Below the pieces are notes generated by a model. The model worked only from the letters and a program-made list of their open reading frames with translations. It searched no databases and was not told the DNA's origin. Shown here piece by piece: positions 1 to 9,506 of a DNA stretch of 64,000 nucleotides (positions are counted from its first letter, which is position 1; the number at the start of each line of letters is the position of its first letter). The DNA comes from Rachicladosporium sp. CCFEE 5018. Lineage: Eukaryota > Ascomycota > Dothideomycetes > Cladosporiales > Cladosporiaceae. The DNA is taken from positions 333,254-397,253 of the forward strand of contig KZ111161.1 of NCBI GenBank assembly GCA_002077045.2, written 5' to 3'. The position numbers were made by a program, and so were the translations under genes.

Positions 1-1399
1 ATCCTGTTCTCAAAACACTTCTAATGCCAGTCTCCTGGGCTCCTTGAGGTGCATACGGAAAAGCCGGACTTGCAGGCGTGCTCTCCGCGATACCGCTGCT
101 CGTTGTCGTCGCACCGGGTCCCCACGAAGGCAGCGCAAGCGAGTCCTGCGCCGTGAGAGCGATTGGCGGATCCCAAGCACCGTCTGGGTGTATAACGCAA
201 TCGTCGCCCCAGATTCTCCGAATAGCCGAAGTCATAGTCTGAGGTGGTAGTATCTGCGGCTGGTAATCGCCCCATATCGTGCTCTGATACTGGCTCAGAG
301 TACGGAACACGTATTGGTCGTAGACCACCGCATTATTCAAGCCGCCGAAGTAAGCTGCTGCAGGGACCTGCTGGTAGCAGTCATCTCCGGCCCCATCCGC
401 GATAGTGTAGTTGGTACTATTGGTGGAGAAACATTGGTAGTTCAAGTCTGCAAAATTGAACCTGTGGTGAGTGAACAGCGCACGGAATCCCCGAACTGAT
501 GTTACTTCGGAGGGGTTCACTGGCACAATTGTGGCGTTGATTGTTCGTCCGCATTGATCGGCTCTCGACATGTGGCCGAAGGAGATAGCCACCGAGGGAG
601 AGGTGATAGTAATGCCGTCTGTGACAAAGCTTTTCGGAGCAGTAGGAGTAGGCGTTATCGTCGCAGCGGTCTTGTTGCACAGATCGCCGGAGCCTTCGAC
701 AGTAGTGACGGGCCAGTACATGAGCCTGGCAGTCGACGCCACGATCATGCAATTATCGCACTCTCGGCCTGCACTCCCTGTAGAATAAGAGACCGGAGGT
801 ACTGAAGTCACGGTGCACAAAGGAGCACCTCTATCAAGGAAGCCAGCCGCGGAGAGAGATGAATCGAAGGCACTCGACAGCGCCACGCAATCATCTGGCT
901 GTATACTGCAAGGTTGTGGCGGATAGGTCGCTTCCGGTTGCAGCGTCGCTGTTATTGTATTCGTCCACGAGTCTGTTTTCAGGTATGTACGGCCTGCCTT
1001 CGCTGTCGTCCTGCCGACCACTCTTGGGTACCCGTCGCAAAGGGTGATTACCGACGTGACCTTCGTCGTCCCTGGCGCTTCCGAGCCGTATGTGATCGCT
1101 GAGGCGAATGTGCTGGTCTCTCTCTCCCCGCTCGCCCATCTCCATGAAACTGAATTGCTGTTCCATACTGAAAGTGCGCTATCACAACTCGAAGCGTACG
1201 CAGATCCTGTGCCCGTGCTGACTGGAGCACCCCCGGTCGTGCGATTCGCGCTGCTCGATGGTGTGCCCGTCACGCCAGCTCCTGGGGCTATGTAGTCTCC
1301 TACTCTCGCGGGCTCGGGATTTGGAAAGGCGGAGACATGGTGATCGTCCAGAAAACACAGAACGAGGGCGATCAACGACGGTGGTAAGGAAAGCAACAT
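1..1399 (-). CDS. Secreted Ser/Thr-rich protein, copy A (3' end off window)
   Basis: The reading frame is open without interruption from the ATG at 1399 to the window edge, about 466 codons. It begins with a hydrophobic signal peptide (MLLSLPPSLIALVLCFL) and continues as a Ser/Thr/Gly-rich, Cys-containing extracellular domain with several N-glycosylation sequons (for example NKT and NYT). Copy B shows the rest: a long Ser/Thr-rich stalk and a hydrophobic C-terminus (LVLGLCFTAVLLF) like a GPI-anchor signal. The likely product is a cell-wall or plasma-membrane surface protein of unknown function. Around 976-991 copy A has 16 nt that copy B lacks; they keep the frame open here (AKAGRTYLKTDSWTN). 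Same strand as the downstream-numbered PAP2 gene. No family recognised. Confidence 0.8.
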   Translation of the reverse strand, partial: MLLSLPPSLIALVLCFLDDHHVSAFPNPEPARVGDYIAPGAGVTGTPSSSANRTTGGAPVSTGTGSAYASSCDSALSVWNSNSVSWRWASGERETSTFASAITYGSEAPGTTKVTSVITLCDGYPRVVGRTTAKAGRTYLKTDSWTNTITATLQPEATYPPQPCSIQPDDCVALSSAFDSSLSAAGFLDRGAPLCTVTSVPPVSYSTGSAGRECDNCMIVASTARLMYWPVTTVEGSGDLCNKTAATITPTPTAPKSFVTDGITITSPSVAISFGHMSRADQCGRTINATIVPVNPSEVTSVRGFRALFTHHRFNFADLNYQCFSTNSTNYTIADGAGDDCYQQVPAAAYFGGLNNAVVYDQYVFRTLSQYQSTIWGDYQPQILPPQTMTSAIRRIWGDDCVIHPDGAWDPPIALTAQDSLALPSWGPGATTTSSGIAESTPASPAFPYAPQGAQETGIRSVLRTG

Positions 1400-1746
1400 C
1401 GCGGAAAGCCAACAGTCCTATTAAACGCCTTGTGCTCGAAACGACAGTCTGGAGAAACAACTTTGAACGTAAGAAACATACCTACCGCACTACTCCATCT
1501 TCGACCGCGGATGTCCACTGACTAGCATGTCTCAATTCTTGGGCGTCGGCCCGGTATGACGTGAAAATGGGCGAGGAGAGTTCGACAAGACGATGCACGG
1601 TCGAGAAGTTTACGTGACGAATACGACGCCAAGTCTGGGTCGATCGCCGCTTCCGAGAGCTTACTCAGGTGGCTATTTATGATTGACATAAAGTACGATC
1701 GACATTTACTGCTATATACAAGGCACAGTCGGCTCGTGCCACGATA
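1400..1746. other. Intergenic between secreted protein and PAP2 gene, copy A
   Basis: This holds the 5' flank of the secreted-protein gene and the 3' flank of the phosphatase gene; both are transcribed leftwards. It is nearly identical to 40756-41102. No RNA gene or further ORF is supported. Confidence 0.5.
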
Positions 1747-2697
1747 TCAACGACCATCTCGTCTGACGATACTGTCTCGCTCATCCGCGATGCTGAAGCG
1801 CTCCTCAGTCGTATCATACGCCTCTTCTTCATCTCGTACGCGCTGAAACCCGGCTTTGCCACCTGCGGTCCCAGCGACAAAAGGTGTGTATGCCTCGTCG
1901 CAGTTGTCCGCCGACAGACTGGGGTAGTACCTTCGCCAATTGAAATAAGTGATTCCGAATCCTAGCAACGACCCGGCGATCACGTCTTCAACTGCATGCC
2001 GGTAGTCGGCCAGCCGGCTCGCTGCTATCATAGCCGCGCCGACGAGAGGAGCCATGCAGAGTATGACCGTCAGATGCGATGCACGCGGTCGGAGGCAGTG
2101 CGTTTGCGAGGCGAAGAAAAGTGATAACCAGCCCAGCCCTGCGAATGCGAAGCTACTGTGGCCGCTTGGGAAAGACCGCCACCCATCATTGAGCAAGTGA
2201 TGGTTGTTCTCCGTGCAAACAGATATCGTGACCAGTACATTGACTGGTGTTCCTGCCTCCGCGCTGCAGCGGGCGAGCAGATCTGGCCGTGGCCGTCCAA
2301 TCGCGTCCTTGAACACGTCCGTCAAGAAGGACGTGCTGATCAGCGAGATCAACAGCCCCAGTATCGTGACATGCGCCTTGTGTAGATCCGGTCGCAATGC
2401 TAAATTCCAAAGCAGCGTCGCGATCGCCGGCACTCCGAGCGAGTATACGAACAACATCGAAGGTGGCACTCTTTCGGGGTCCGCGTGCGGGTGTTGTATC
2501 CTCGGATCGCTAAGTAAGAACATTTGCTCGAATGGCTCATCAAATGTCTTCATGATGGCATACAGTGCGAACAGTATTGCTAGACCTGCATAATCGCTGG
2601 CATAGCTTAGGGACCAGTACTTCTGTGTTATCTCGCGGAGGCTCGAGGGGGTTTGCTTCGGTTTGCGGCCATCGTGATGGCTCTCGGAGCCGGGCAT
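1747..2697 (-). CDS. PAP2-family lipid phosphatase, DPP1/LPP1-like, copy A
   Basis: A 316-residue intronless membrane protein with the full PAP2 phosphatase signature. Motif 1 is KDAIGRPRP near residues 130-138, motif 2 is PSGH near 177-180, and motif 3 is SRLADYRHAVED near 227-238. Six hydrophobic segments surround these motifs, as in yeast Dpp1/Lpp1. These enzymes remove phosphate from diacylglycerol pyrophosphate, phosphatidate or lysophosphatidate in vacuolar or Golgi-type membranes; the exact substrate cannot be read from sequence. The start (MPGSESHH) precedes the first membrane span by about 40 residues and is conserved in copy B. The two copies differ at one residue (F versus L after EAYTP), although their DNA differs at many silent sites in the middle, a sign of strong purifying selection. 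Confidence 0.93.
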   Translation of the reverse strand: MPGSESHHDGRKPKQTPSSLREITQKYWSLSYASDYAGLAILFALYAIMKTFDEPFEQMFLLSDPRIQHPHADPERVPPSMLFVYSLGVPAIATLLWNLALRPDLHKAHVTILGLLISLISTSFLTDVFKDAIGRPRPDLLARCSAEAGTPVNVLVTISVCTENNHHLLNDGWRSFPSGHSSFAFAGLGWLSLFFASQTHCLRPRASHLTVILCMAPLVGAAMIAASRLADYRHAVEDVIAGSLLGFGITYFNWRRYYPSLSADNCDEAYTPFVAGTAGGKAGFQRVRDEEEAYDTTEERFSIADERDSIVRRDGR

Positions 2698-3029
2698 GCT
2701 CCGGTCGTGGGTGAGATCTCGAAGCTCCAGGTCTCTCTATTGCTGCCCGGACTCTTGGTGGTGCGATTTCAGAAGGTGATGAACGGAGGCGTGTAGAATT
2801 GCGTCAAGGGAATACAAAGTAGGCCAGACCCCTGTTCAGGTCGAGACCCACTTCTCCGTGATCTGCTGAAGCCTAATTTGAGCCGCACAGATAAAGTGAA
2901 CGATCTCCGGTTATAACACAGCAGCTACGACCCGCACGGATCAACTCAGACTACTACTCCATTTAATTCCAAGAGCGTCGCATATGGAGACTTGCTCGTC
3001 ACCTTGAGTATGTAACACGACAAATCAGC
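2698..3029. promoter_or_regulatory. Divergent intergenic region PAP2 / MED7, copy A
   Basis: A 332-bp spacer between two divergent start codons must hold both core promoters. No clear TATA box or motif was identified. It is more diverged from 42054-42396 than the flanking coding sequences are. Confidence 0.5.
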
Positions 3030-3782
3030 ATGGCGGAGCAGCAAGCGCCCAAGCATTTCTACCCAGCACCTCCCTTCTTCTACACTCAATTCACTCAGTC
3101 GAACCTTACACAACTCAGCGAGATCCGCCGAGAGCAGTCGCAGAACACTCGTGATGGCGACGCAGTCGGTTCAGCTACTCTCGACATCACATCGATCCCG
3201 CAAGTACTTCGCTATCTCATCCCTCCGGAGCCACCAGCCAATGGCAAAGCTCGCGCCTTCAATACTGAAGTCGGGCTCGACATCCCGCCCCAGACGCTAG
3301 CAGACCACAACGTTGATTCTCTCGTACCCGACACTCCCGAAACCCGCAACAATCCCCAGCCCTATCTCATCTCCCTCGCCCGGTCAACGCTTACAACTTT
3401 TCTCGCACTCGCTGGTGTACTGTCAGAAGATCCGACCCAATATGCCGAGAAGACTGAAGACTTGAGAATGCTGTTGTACAACATGCATGAGCTGATCAAT
3501 CAGTACCGACCGCATCAGGCTAGGGAGACGCTGATCTTGATGATGGAGGAGAGGGTTGAGAGGTTAAGGGGTGAGATTAGGGATATTGGAGAGGCGAGGG
3601 TGAAGGTTGAGGGGATGTTGCGAGGGATGGCAGAGGTGGGCGAGCAGCAGGGAGATGTTGGCGTGATTGGGATAAATGGGGAACGACCAGCTGGGGCCGT
3701 GAAAGATGACGCCAGGCGAGAGAAGCAAAGGGCGGCGTGGAAGGCGCTACAGGCGATGGAGAGCACAGACGATGTGACATGA
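3030..3782 (+). CDS. MED7: Mediator complex subunit 7, copy A
   Basis: A 250-residue single-exon protein matching fungal MED7. The N-terminal segment is rich in Pro and aromatics (FYPAPPFFY) and is followed by the LRYLIPPEPP motif near residues 61-70. The characteristic helical core has YLISLARSTLTTFLALAGVLS, then EKTEDLRMLLYNMHELINQYRPHQARE near residues 140-170, and a C-terminal coiled coil (MMEERVERLRGEI). MED7 joins the Mediator middle module with MED21 and MED31 and links activators to RNA polymerase II in the nucleus. The first Met follows an open leader and is shared with copy B. The gene converges with the small protein gene to its right. Confidence 0.95.
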   Translation: MAEQQAPKHFYPAPPFFYTQFTQSNLTQLSEIRREQSQNTRDGDAVGSATLDITSIPQVLRYLIPPEPPANGKARAFNTEVGLDIPPQTLADHNVDSLVPDTPETRNNPQPYLISLARSTLTTFLALAGVLSEDPTQYAEKTEDLRMLLYNMHELINQYRPHQARETLILMMEERVERLRGEIRDIGEARVKVEGMLRGMAEVGEQQGDVGVIGINGERPAGAVKDDARREKQRAAWKALQAMESTDDVT

Positions 3783-3944
3783 AGACACTTTAACAAGCCT
3801 TTACAATCATGCATGCGACGATACTACCACCACGCGATCTCACACTGGCACGACGGACATTCCAGGTCAGCTGGTTATAAGCGCGACGCGTTCCAACTCC
3901 TACCAAGGGACGAGGCTATTGACTGCAACGTCATGTGCTCCCGA

Positions 3945-4362
3945 CTACTTGTCCTGGATCTGCGCACGCGTTGACTGCGCCTTCTGCTCGGCATTAGCAG
4001 CAGCATTAGCGCCGAGGTTGCCGGCTGCCACGCCTGGCAAAGTGTCAGAAAGATGGAATGCCTCGACATCGACTACGAACTCACCTTTCACAGCGGAGTG
4101 CTCCTCCTTGCGCTCTGTCACGGTGCCATCTGCGTCGTCCGTGTCTTTACTCGACTTGCTCGAGAAGACACCACGGAGGGCACCTAGCACGTTCAGATTC
4201 AGGCCGGCCTGTAGCATTGTGTCAGGAGCGATAAGGAGCGGGCCCTATATATGGCAGTCGACTCACACTTGCGCTTGCCTTCGAGCTCTGCTCGTGGTGC
4301 TCATACTCGACGGAATCGCCAACGTCAGTGGTGGACCTCTTCGAAACGGTGTCTGATGGCAT
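3945..4362 (-). CDS. Small two-exon protein of unknown function, copy A
   Basis: Exon 1 is 4267-4362 and exon 2 is 3945-4208. The 58-nt intron (4209-4266) has a GTGAGT donor and CTACAG acceptor in phase 0. The product is 119 residues, beginning MPSDTVSKRST and ending RAQIQDK. It is acidic to neutral, with an Ala/Asn-rich stretch near the end (VAAGNLGANAAANAEQKAQ), no signal peptide and no membrane span. Exon structure, length and frame are preserved in copy B with few substitutions, which supports a real gene. No family recognised. Confidence 0.72.
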
Positions 4363-5033
4363 AGCTGAGAGGTGAGATGAGAACGTGAAGTATCAGGAGA
4401 CAGCCACGGTGAGGTTGACGAGTGGAGCTAGATGTGGACAAAACGCTATAGTGTTCTATCACTCGTATGGGCAGCTTGGGTTCTATCTCACCACGGCTGC
4501 AGTAGTGAGGTCTCACAGCAAGGCGATGTTATCTGCCAAGACCCAGCCAATCCTGGTAGTTCTTGCGTCATCGCCCAACTGACTTCCAACATCACCTTTC
4601 AATATTCCAATTCGCTTCACGTTCGCTTCTCATGCAGGCACTGATGACATAAGCGACAACACTGCGTTGCTGTAGAATAGCACCGCATCGTCGTAGATAT
4701 GCACTATCTCGGTCCAACATGATGGTCCGTGAGAGGAGTCGAGGCTGCTGACTCAGGTCACGTATTTAGGCGCGGCTGACACAGGCGGCGCATTTAGTGC
4801 GAGCCTCTGCGGAGAACCGGATGGGGGACCACGCGATCGACTCGGTTGCATATTGCGCAACTTCCATGCGTTTCAACCTCGATTTCCCCAAGCAATTCTT
4901 CGACGCAACCCGCGACGACCTCCTCCAGCAAGCACACGAAATCGACAGTAGGCGTCGCTAGGGAGGAGTGACTTTGCGCAGCAATCTTTGCCCGTGAGTG
5001 AGCATGTGAGCGTCCACGGTCCACACCGCCAAC
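4363..5033. promoter_or_regulatory. Divergent spacer upstream of DUF7703 gene, copy A
   Basis: A 671-bp spacer between two divergent genes. The part next to the small gene resembles copy B, but about 4560-4980 has little by-eye similarity to 43930-44350, although the genes downstream are nearly identical. No gene seen. Confidence 0.5.
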
Positions 5034-6195
5034 ATGGCCGTCCAAGACTCATTCGCGCGTCTCGAGGACACGACCTCGTTCTTCTCCGGCAAGTTCGATG
5101 TCCCGGCAGTGGTCATTACGATATGCTGCGCTCTCGCAATCTACAATGCGATCGAGCTTCTGCTGCTCATCTTCACAACATTCCGTCGCTTCAAGGGCTT
5201 ATATTTCTGGTCGCTTCTCATTGCAAGCTTTGGCGTGCTGCCGTACACGCTGGGCTTCATGATTGAGTACTTCAAGCTTACTGCGCAGCTGGCTGGACTC
5301 ATTCTCACACTGTTTGGATGGCCGGCAATGGTGACGGGGCAGTCTTTGGTGCTGTATTCGAGACTGCATGTGGTGCTTGGAGAGGCTCATCATAAGACTC
5401 TGAGATCTGTTCTGTGGATGATCATTGTGAATGGCGTGGTGCTGCACGTCTCTACTATGGGTACGTTGATCACACTGGAGAAGCCCTGGATGCGAACACT
5501 GACACGCGCGCACAGTGGCAGTCTTCGGCGCATACTACGCACATCAAGCACCCGACTTCGCTCCGGCGTACAAGGTCGTCGAGAAGATCCAAATGACGAT
5601 CTTCACGGTTCAAGAATTCATTATCTCAGGTCTCTACGTATGGGGTACACTGAACATCCTAAGGACCACTGCAGCGAGGCGGCGCACCTCCAGGATCCTG
5701 TGGCAACTCTTCAGCATCAACGTCCTGATCGTGATCATGGACATCGCGCTTCTCGTTGTCGAGTTTCAAGACCGTCACGTCATTGAGCAAGCCATCAAGC
5801 AAGTCGTGTACAGTGTCAAGCTCAAAATGGAGTTTGCGATCCTGAGCAAGCTTGTCGGCATCGCGAGAGGTGCTGGTGCTCAAGTGGCTCTCACAGCAGC
5901 ATTCAACGAGTATGACGAGTTTGTGGACCCGGACGGTGACGAGATGACTGTCAGAACACTCGATCAGACGCCTTGTCACAGGCCTATCTCCATGAGGCAG
6001 CAATCGAAGCCCAAGATCGACGGCGTGGACCATGTCGAGTTCCGAGCTGACTCTGCTGATCTTGGTCCCGACAGCGAACTTGCTGTGATCACTAGGAATA
6101 TCTCGGCAGGATCAGCGATGACACACGATGCACAGCGGAAACGAAGCGTTCTGGAAACTGATCTTTACGCAAGCGCAATGAGAGATGTTGGATGA
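5034..6195 (+). CDS. DUF7703-type multi-pass membrane protein, copy A
   Basis: Exon 1 is 5034-5460 and exon 2 is 5516-6195. The 55-nt intron has a GTACGT donor and CACAG acceptor, and the split codon gives Val. The product has 368 residues with about seven hydrophobic segments in the first 240, then a hydrophilic cytoplasmic tail. Signature stretches match the fungal integral-membrane family with DUF7703: RRFKGLYFWSLLIAS, MVTGQSLVLYSRLHVVL and EKIQMTIFTVQEFIISGLY. The family resembles fungal receptor-like 7TM proteins, but its ligand and role are unknown. It converges with the cutinase gene, 155 bp away. The two copies are nearly identical in coding sequence. Confidence 0.88.
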
Positions 6196-6350
6196 AGCAT
6201 CTTCTCGCATGAGAATGCTACAATGATATTGGCCTAGCTGTATATGCACATGCCTTAGTCTCAGTCTCCGGAGCAATCGTCGCGCTCCTATGCTACCTTC
6301 ATGAAGATCAGCACAGCGAGGTCGATGTGCGAGGTCGCTGGAAATAGGGC

Positions 6351-7202
6351 TCACCACCACTGCCACCAGGGCTTGGTAGTCTTTGGTGTGGAAGCCGCAG
6401 CTATTGCCGACGTGGAAGCTGCAGGTTGAGTCGACGTTGTAGCTGGCGTGCTGGTAGTGGGAGTCGATCCTGTGGTCGAGGCACTGCCCGAGCTTGTGCC
6501 AGCCTGCTGCGCGATGAACTGGGCACCAGCTGTTGTATCGCCATTGGAGGTGTAGGAGAGATGTGCGGCACTGATCGAGAAAGTTCCACCCTCGCAAACA
6601 CCGTCGCCACTCGCTGGGAATTGCTGGTCAGCCTTACCACTCCAGCTCGACGGGTCATACAGCACGACATACCACAGAAACTCCTTCACCTTTCTCGCGG
6701 GCAGGCTACCAACAGATTGCCTTAGCAATGGGTCCCCAAATAATACTGCAGAGCTCACGCTATCCGGCGACAATCCGGCAGACTTGACAGCATAGTGTGT
6801 GACGGTTCCTCCCTGGCTGTAGCCGCTAATGGCGATCTTGGTGTTCGGGCACTGCGACAATGCCTGCTTAGCAAGTGACGCCATGACTGGTCCGCCACCC
6901 GACCCCATGTTCGCGTTGGATGCGATTGTGGCCTCGTAGTCAACCCCCTGGATCGCTACACCGGAAGCGCCGAGCTGGGAGATCAGTGCCTTAGCGAGCG
7001 CAGGACCGACGCTGGAGCCCATATTGCCAGACTCGGTGGAGCCCCGCGCGAAGATGAGGGTGACCGGCGCGCAGATCTTGTTGACGACATCATTGGCTGT
7101 ATTGCCGCCGTTGTAGCTTGTGCCGGCGCGCTTCTCCAGCGGCGCTGCGTTGGCGATGGTCGCCACGGAGGCAAGGATCGGGATTGTGGCGGTGAGCTTC
7201 AT
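6351..7202 (-). CDS. Cutinase, copy A, with 1-nt insertion beside its intron
   Basis: Secreted alpha/beta-hydrolase of the cutinase family. It has a signal peptide, a Kex2-like KR site near residue 25, the GYSQGG nucleophile elbow (Ser129), and the Asp and His context DGVC...AAHLSY. A Ser/Thr/Pro tail ends in KPWWQWW. In copy B the gene has a 59-nt intron whose removal gives KVKEFCASGDGVC. Copy A has one extra base in the run at 6678-6680, just before the same intron (6614-6672). Spliced, copy A would be frameshifted before the catalytic Asp and His. Unspliced, the 59-nt intron plus 1 nt adds exactly 20 codons, keeping a 283-residue frame but losing the half-cystine of KEFC. Function of this copy is therefore uncertain. 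A homopolymer assembly error is possible. Confidence 0.85.
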   Translation of the reverse strand: MKLTATIPILASVATIANAAPLEKRAGTSYNGGNTANDVVNKICAPVTLIFARGSTESGNMGSSVGPALAKALISQLGASGVAIQGVDYEATIASNANMGSGGGPVMASLAKQALSQCPNTKIAISGYSQGGTVTHYAVKSAGLSPDSVSSAVLFGDPLLRQSVGSLPARKVKEFLWYVVLYDPSSWSGKADQQFPASGDGVCEGGTFSISAAHLSYTSNGDTTAGAQFIAQQAGTSSGSASTTGSTPTTSTPATTSTQPAASTSAIAAASTPKTTKPWWQWW

Positions 7203-8400
7203 GTTGGCGAAGGTTTAAAGAGCCGGGAATTTCGGCTGCGATTGGAACTGAAGGGGAAATGAAGACCAAGTGCCAGATTTGTGAAGATGGGTAATGAGCG
7301 ACAGTTACTTCACAAGTAAATGACTGGCGGAAAAGCTGGAGTATGCCTTGATGGGATTTGGACTTGCTCAAATAGCTCTCCACGATCCCTATTCTCTGCT
7401 ATTCGCATCGACCGAGCCGCGGCGGCTGACGACTGATGCCGGCCACATCACAGCATAGCGTGTTTGAGAGTCGACGCGATGTGGAACAGCTTGCGTCTGC
7501 GATGTCGATAACGTTGCCGGATCTCTGTACCGCCTCGGCAGGATCCATGGGCCATGCGGTCGTCGCCCGGTTTAGATCCGGCGATCGTGGCGAATGCCAT
7601 CTGGTGCATGACGGACCTGGTTGCTCGGTGTACGCATCGTGTCAGCGCCGAGCGCAACCGAGTTTCAGTGTGCCCTGGGCAGGCGTTGTCATCGGGCGTT
7701 CCCGTTCAATGCTGAATCGCGATCTGATGGCCGCTGGGGCCAAGACCATGATTTCATATCCTTGGGATATCAAGATGAGATAGCAACATCCGCTCTGAGA
7801 GAATCCTTTCCAGGAATTTGCTCAAAGCATTCTACGAATATTGGCTCACGGTGTCTCTCTCCCACAACGTTGCATTCCCACGATCTTTTCACGTGGCATC
7901 AGAGCGCATATTCCCAAACAGCCGAGGCTGTGTATCAAGACGAGTCAGGTACATCTTGCATGAACCTGCAATCAGTGGAAGGCTGAAACGCACAGCGAGT
8001 CGGATGTGGAGTTCGATCCTCAGTTTTGGCAGACCTGAGACATGAGATCGCAGCCACGCCTCCTACTCAATGTCATGATCATGCATACCTGCAATCCAAC
8101 ACCTCGGCACAAGTTGTGGCGGTTCATGATTCTCGTAGATGTGCTAGTCAAGTAGGGTAGTTGAGACGTACGGCGTATCAGGTAGGTCGGCGTGGCAATT
8201 CCCACGTCCCTCATGATCCTACTACCTTCCCAGAAACAGTCCCAATATGCATTGGGTATCTATGAAGTGGTCCTAAAGGAACGAACCTGACGAGATCTCG
8301 TCGGAAAAGAAAGACGCGCAAGTCCTGCAGAACTACTGGCAACAGCCTGTGACTGCCGAACATCGCTTCACCGCGAGCTGTGCGTTCAACGTACTACGCC
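7203..8400. other. Intergenic cutinase / UstYa, copy A
   Basis: A 1.2-kb spacer between divergent genes. About 7430-8045 is by eye as similar to copy B as the coding regions are, and ORFs of 115-121 codons are open in more than one frame, but none has a recognisable domain or splice structure. It probably holds both promoters and possibly an unrecognised transcript. Confidence 0.4.
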
Positions 8401-9283
8401 ATGTACAGTCGCAGCAAGCCGACCTCCCACGCGGATGAGGCTTCCACGCATCTGCTGTCGCCAAACGCTCCAGCTGAGTATACAGATGACAAGACCGCTG
8501 ACCTCGACGACCTAGACACGCCGGCGTCACTCCGCAGGCTACGTCTCTGGCTCTTTGGCGTGAGCTCACTGCTGGCTCTCACGCTTCTGGCGATAACAGT
8601 GGTAATGTGGCGCTCCGTGTCTTGGGAAACTAGCACTGTGGAGCAGCTGGGCCGGAATGACTTCGTCCCTTCGAGTGAGTACCATCGACCACACTCAATA
8701 CCCGAGACTGACCGTCGTAGTGCCCTCTCACATCGTCACATTCGAGCGCAATGAGCTCTTCTCAGCCCCGTCAACGCCAGAAGCGGATCAAGCATGGGGG
8801 TCCCTGAGTCCACTAGGCGATGGCTTCATTATCGTGCCGAACGCTCGCGACTATGACCTACCTCCTGGCAAGCCATCTCAAGCCGGCGAAGTCTTCGACA
8901 TTTCCGTCTTCCACCAACTGCATTGCTTGAACCATCTGAGGACCTTCTTATTCACGCTGAAGGCTGGCATGGACCTCAACAATACGCGAGAGGTCTACGA
9001 TCGACTGCTGGTGAAGCAAGAGGATCATGTGTATCATTGCTTTGATTTGATCAGACAAGCGCTGATGTGCCATCCTGACTTGACGGTTGAGTGGCCGAGA
9101 ACAGAAGTAGATGGACGCAGGTTTGCGTTCGATGGCTGGGGCATCCAGCATCAGTGCGTGGACTGGGTGAGTCGCTCGATATTGAACAGTGCATGAACAT
9201 TTGCTGACTTCTGCTAGAACTCTGTACTTGGGTTCATGAGCAAGCATACCGTCGCAAACACGGAATTCCAGCGGCGATTGTGA
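8401..9283 (+). CDS. UstYa-family (DUF3328) protein, copy A
   Basis: Exons are 8401-8674, 8721-9166 and 9218-9283, with introns of 46 and 51 nt (GTGAGT donors). The product has 261 residues. It has one membrane span near residues 49-70, then a lumenal or extracellular domain with the paired family motifs: HQLHC (His156, His159, Cys160) and HVYHC (His194, His197, Cys198). A WGIQHQCVDWN ending completes the pattern. UstYa-type proteins act in ustiloxin and related dikaritin peptide pathways as oxidases that cyclise peptides, and also occur in other secondary-metabolite clusters. No precursor peptide with Kex2 repeats or other cluster enzyme is visible beside it, so its pathway is unknown. Confidence 0.87.
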
Positions 9284-9506
9284 GCTTGTCGAGCGGAAGT
9301 CACGAACATCCATGATTCGTGACGCGATTTCGATCGCCTCCGTAAGGAAGTGGCCTTCTCTGCGTCTGCACCTCCTAACTCAACACATCCGAGCGTAAAC
9401 ATGCTCTTTGTCGCTCATCTCACGAGCACTCTCTGCGTCCATATGACTACGCGAATTGGCACATCAACCCTTTACCTCATCCACGCGAAGCACTGAGACG
9501 GCTTCC

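Noticed and set aside
976..991. Possible mini-intron in copy A of the secreted-protein gene
   Set aside because: The GT...AG interval is only 18 nt and the frame is open when it is translated, so a deletion in copy B explains the difference better.
7621..7986. 121-codon ORF nearly identical in both copies (partner 46996-47361)
   Set aside because: Several frames are open in the same stretch and no motif is recognisable; kept only as a conserved spacer.
8401..9283. Dikaritin-type RiPP cluster around the UstYa gene
   Set aside because: No repeated-core precursor with Kex2 sites, and no tyrosinase or methyltransferase nearby within the window.
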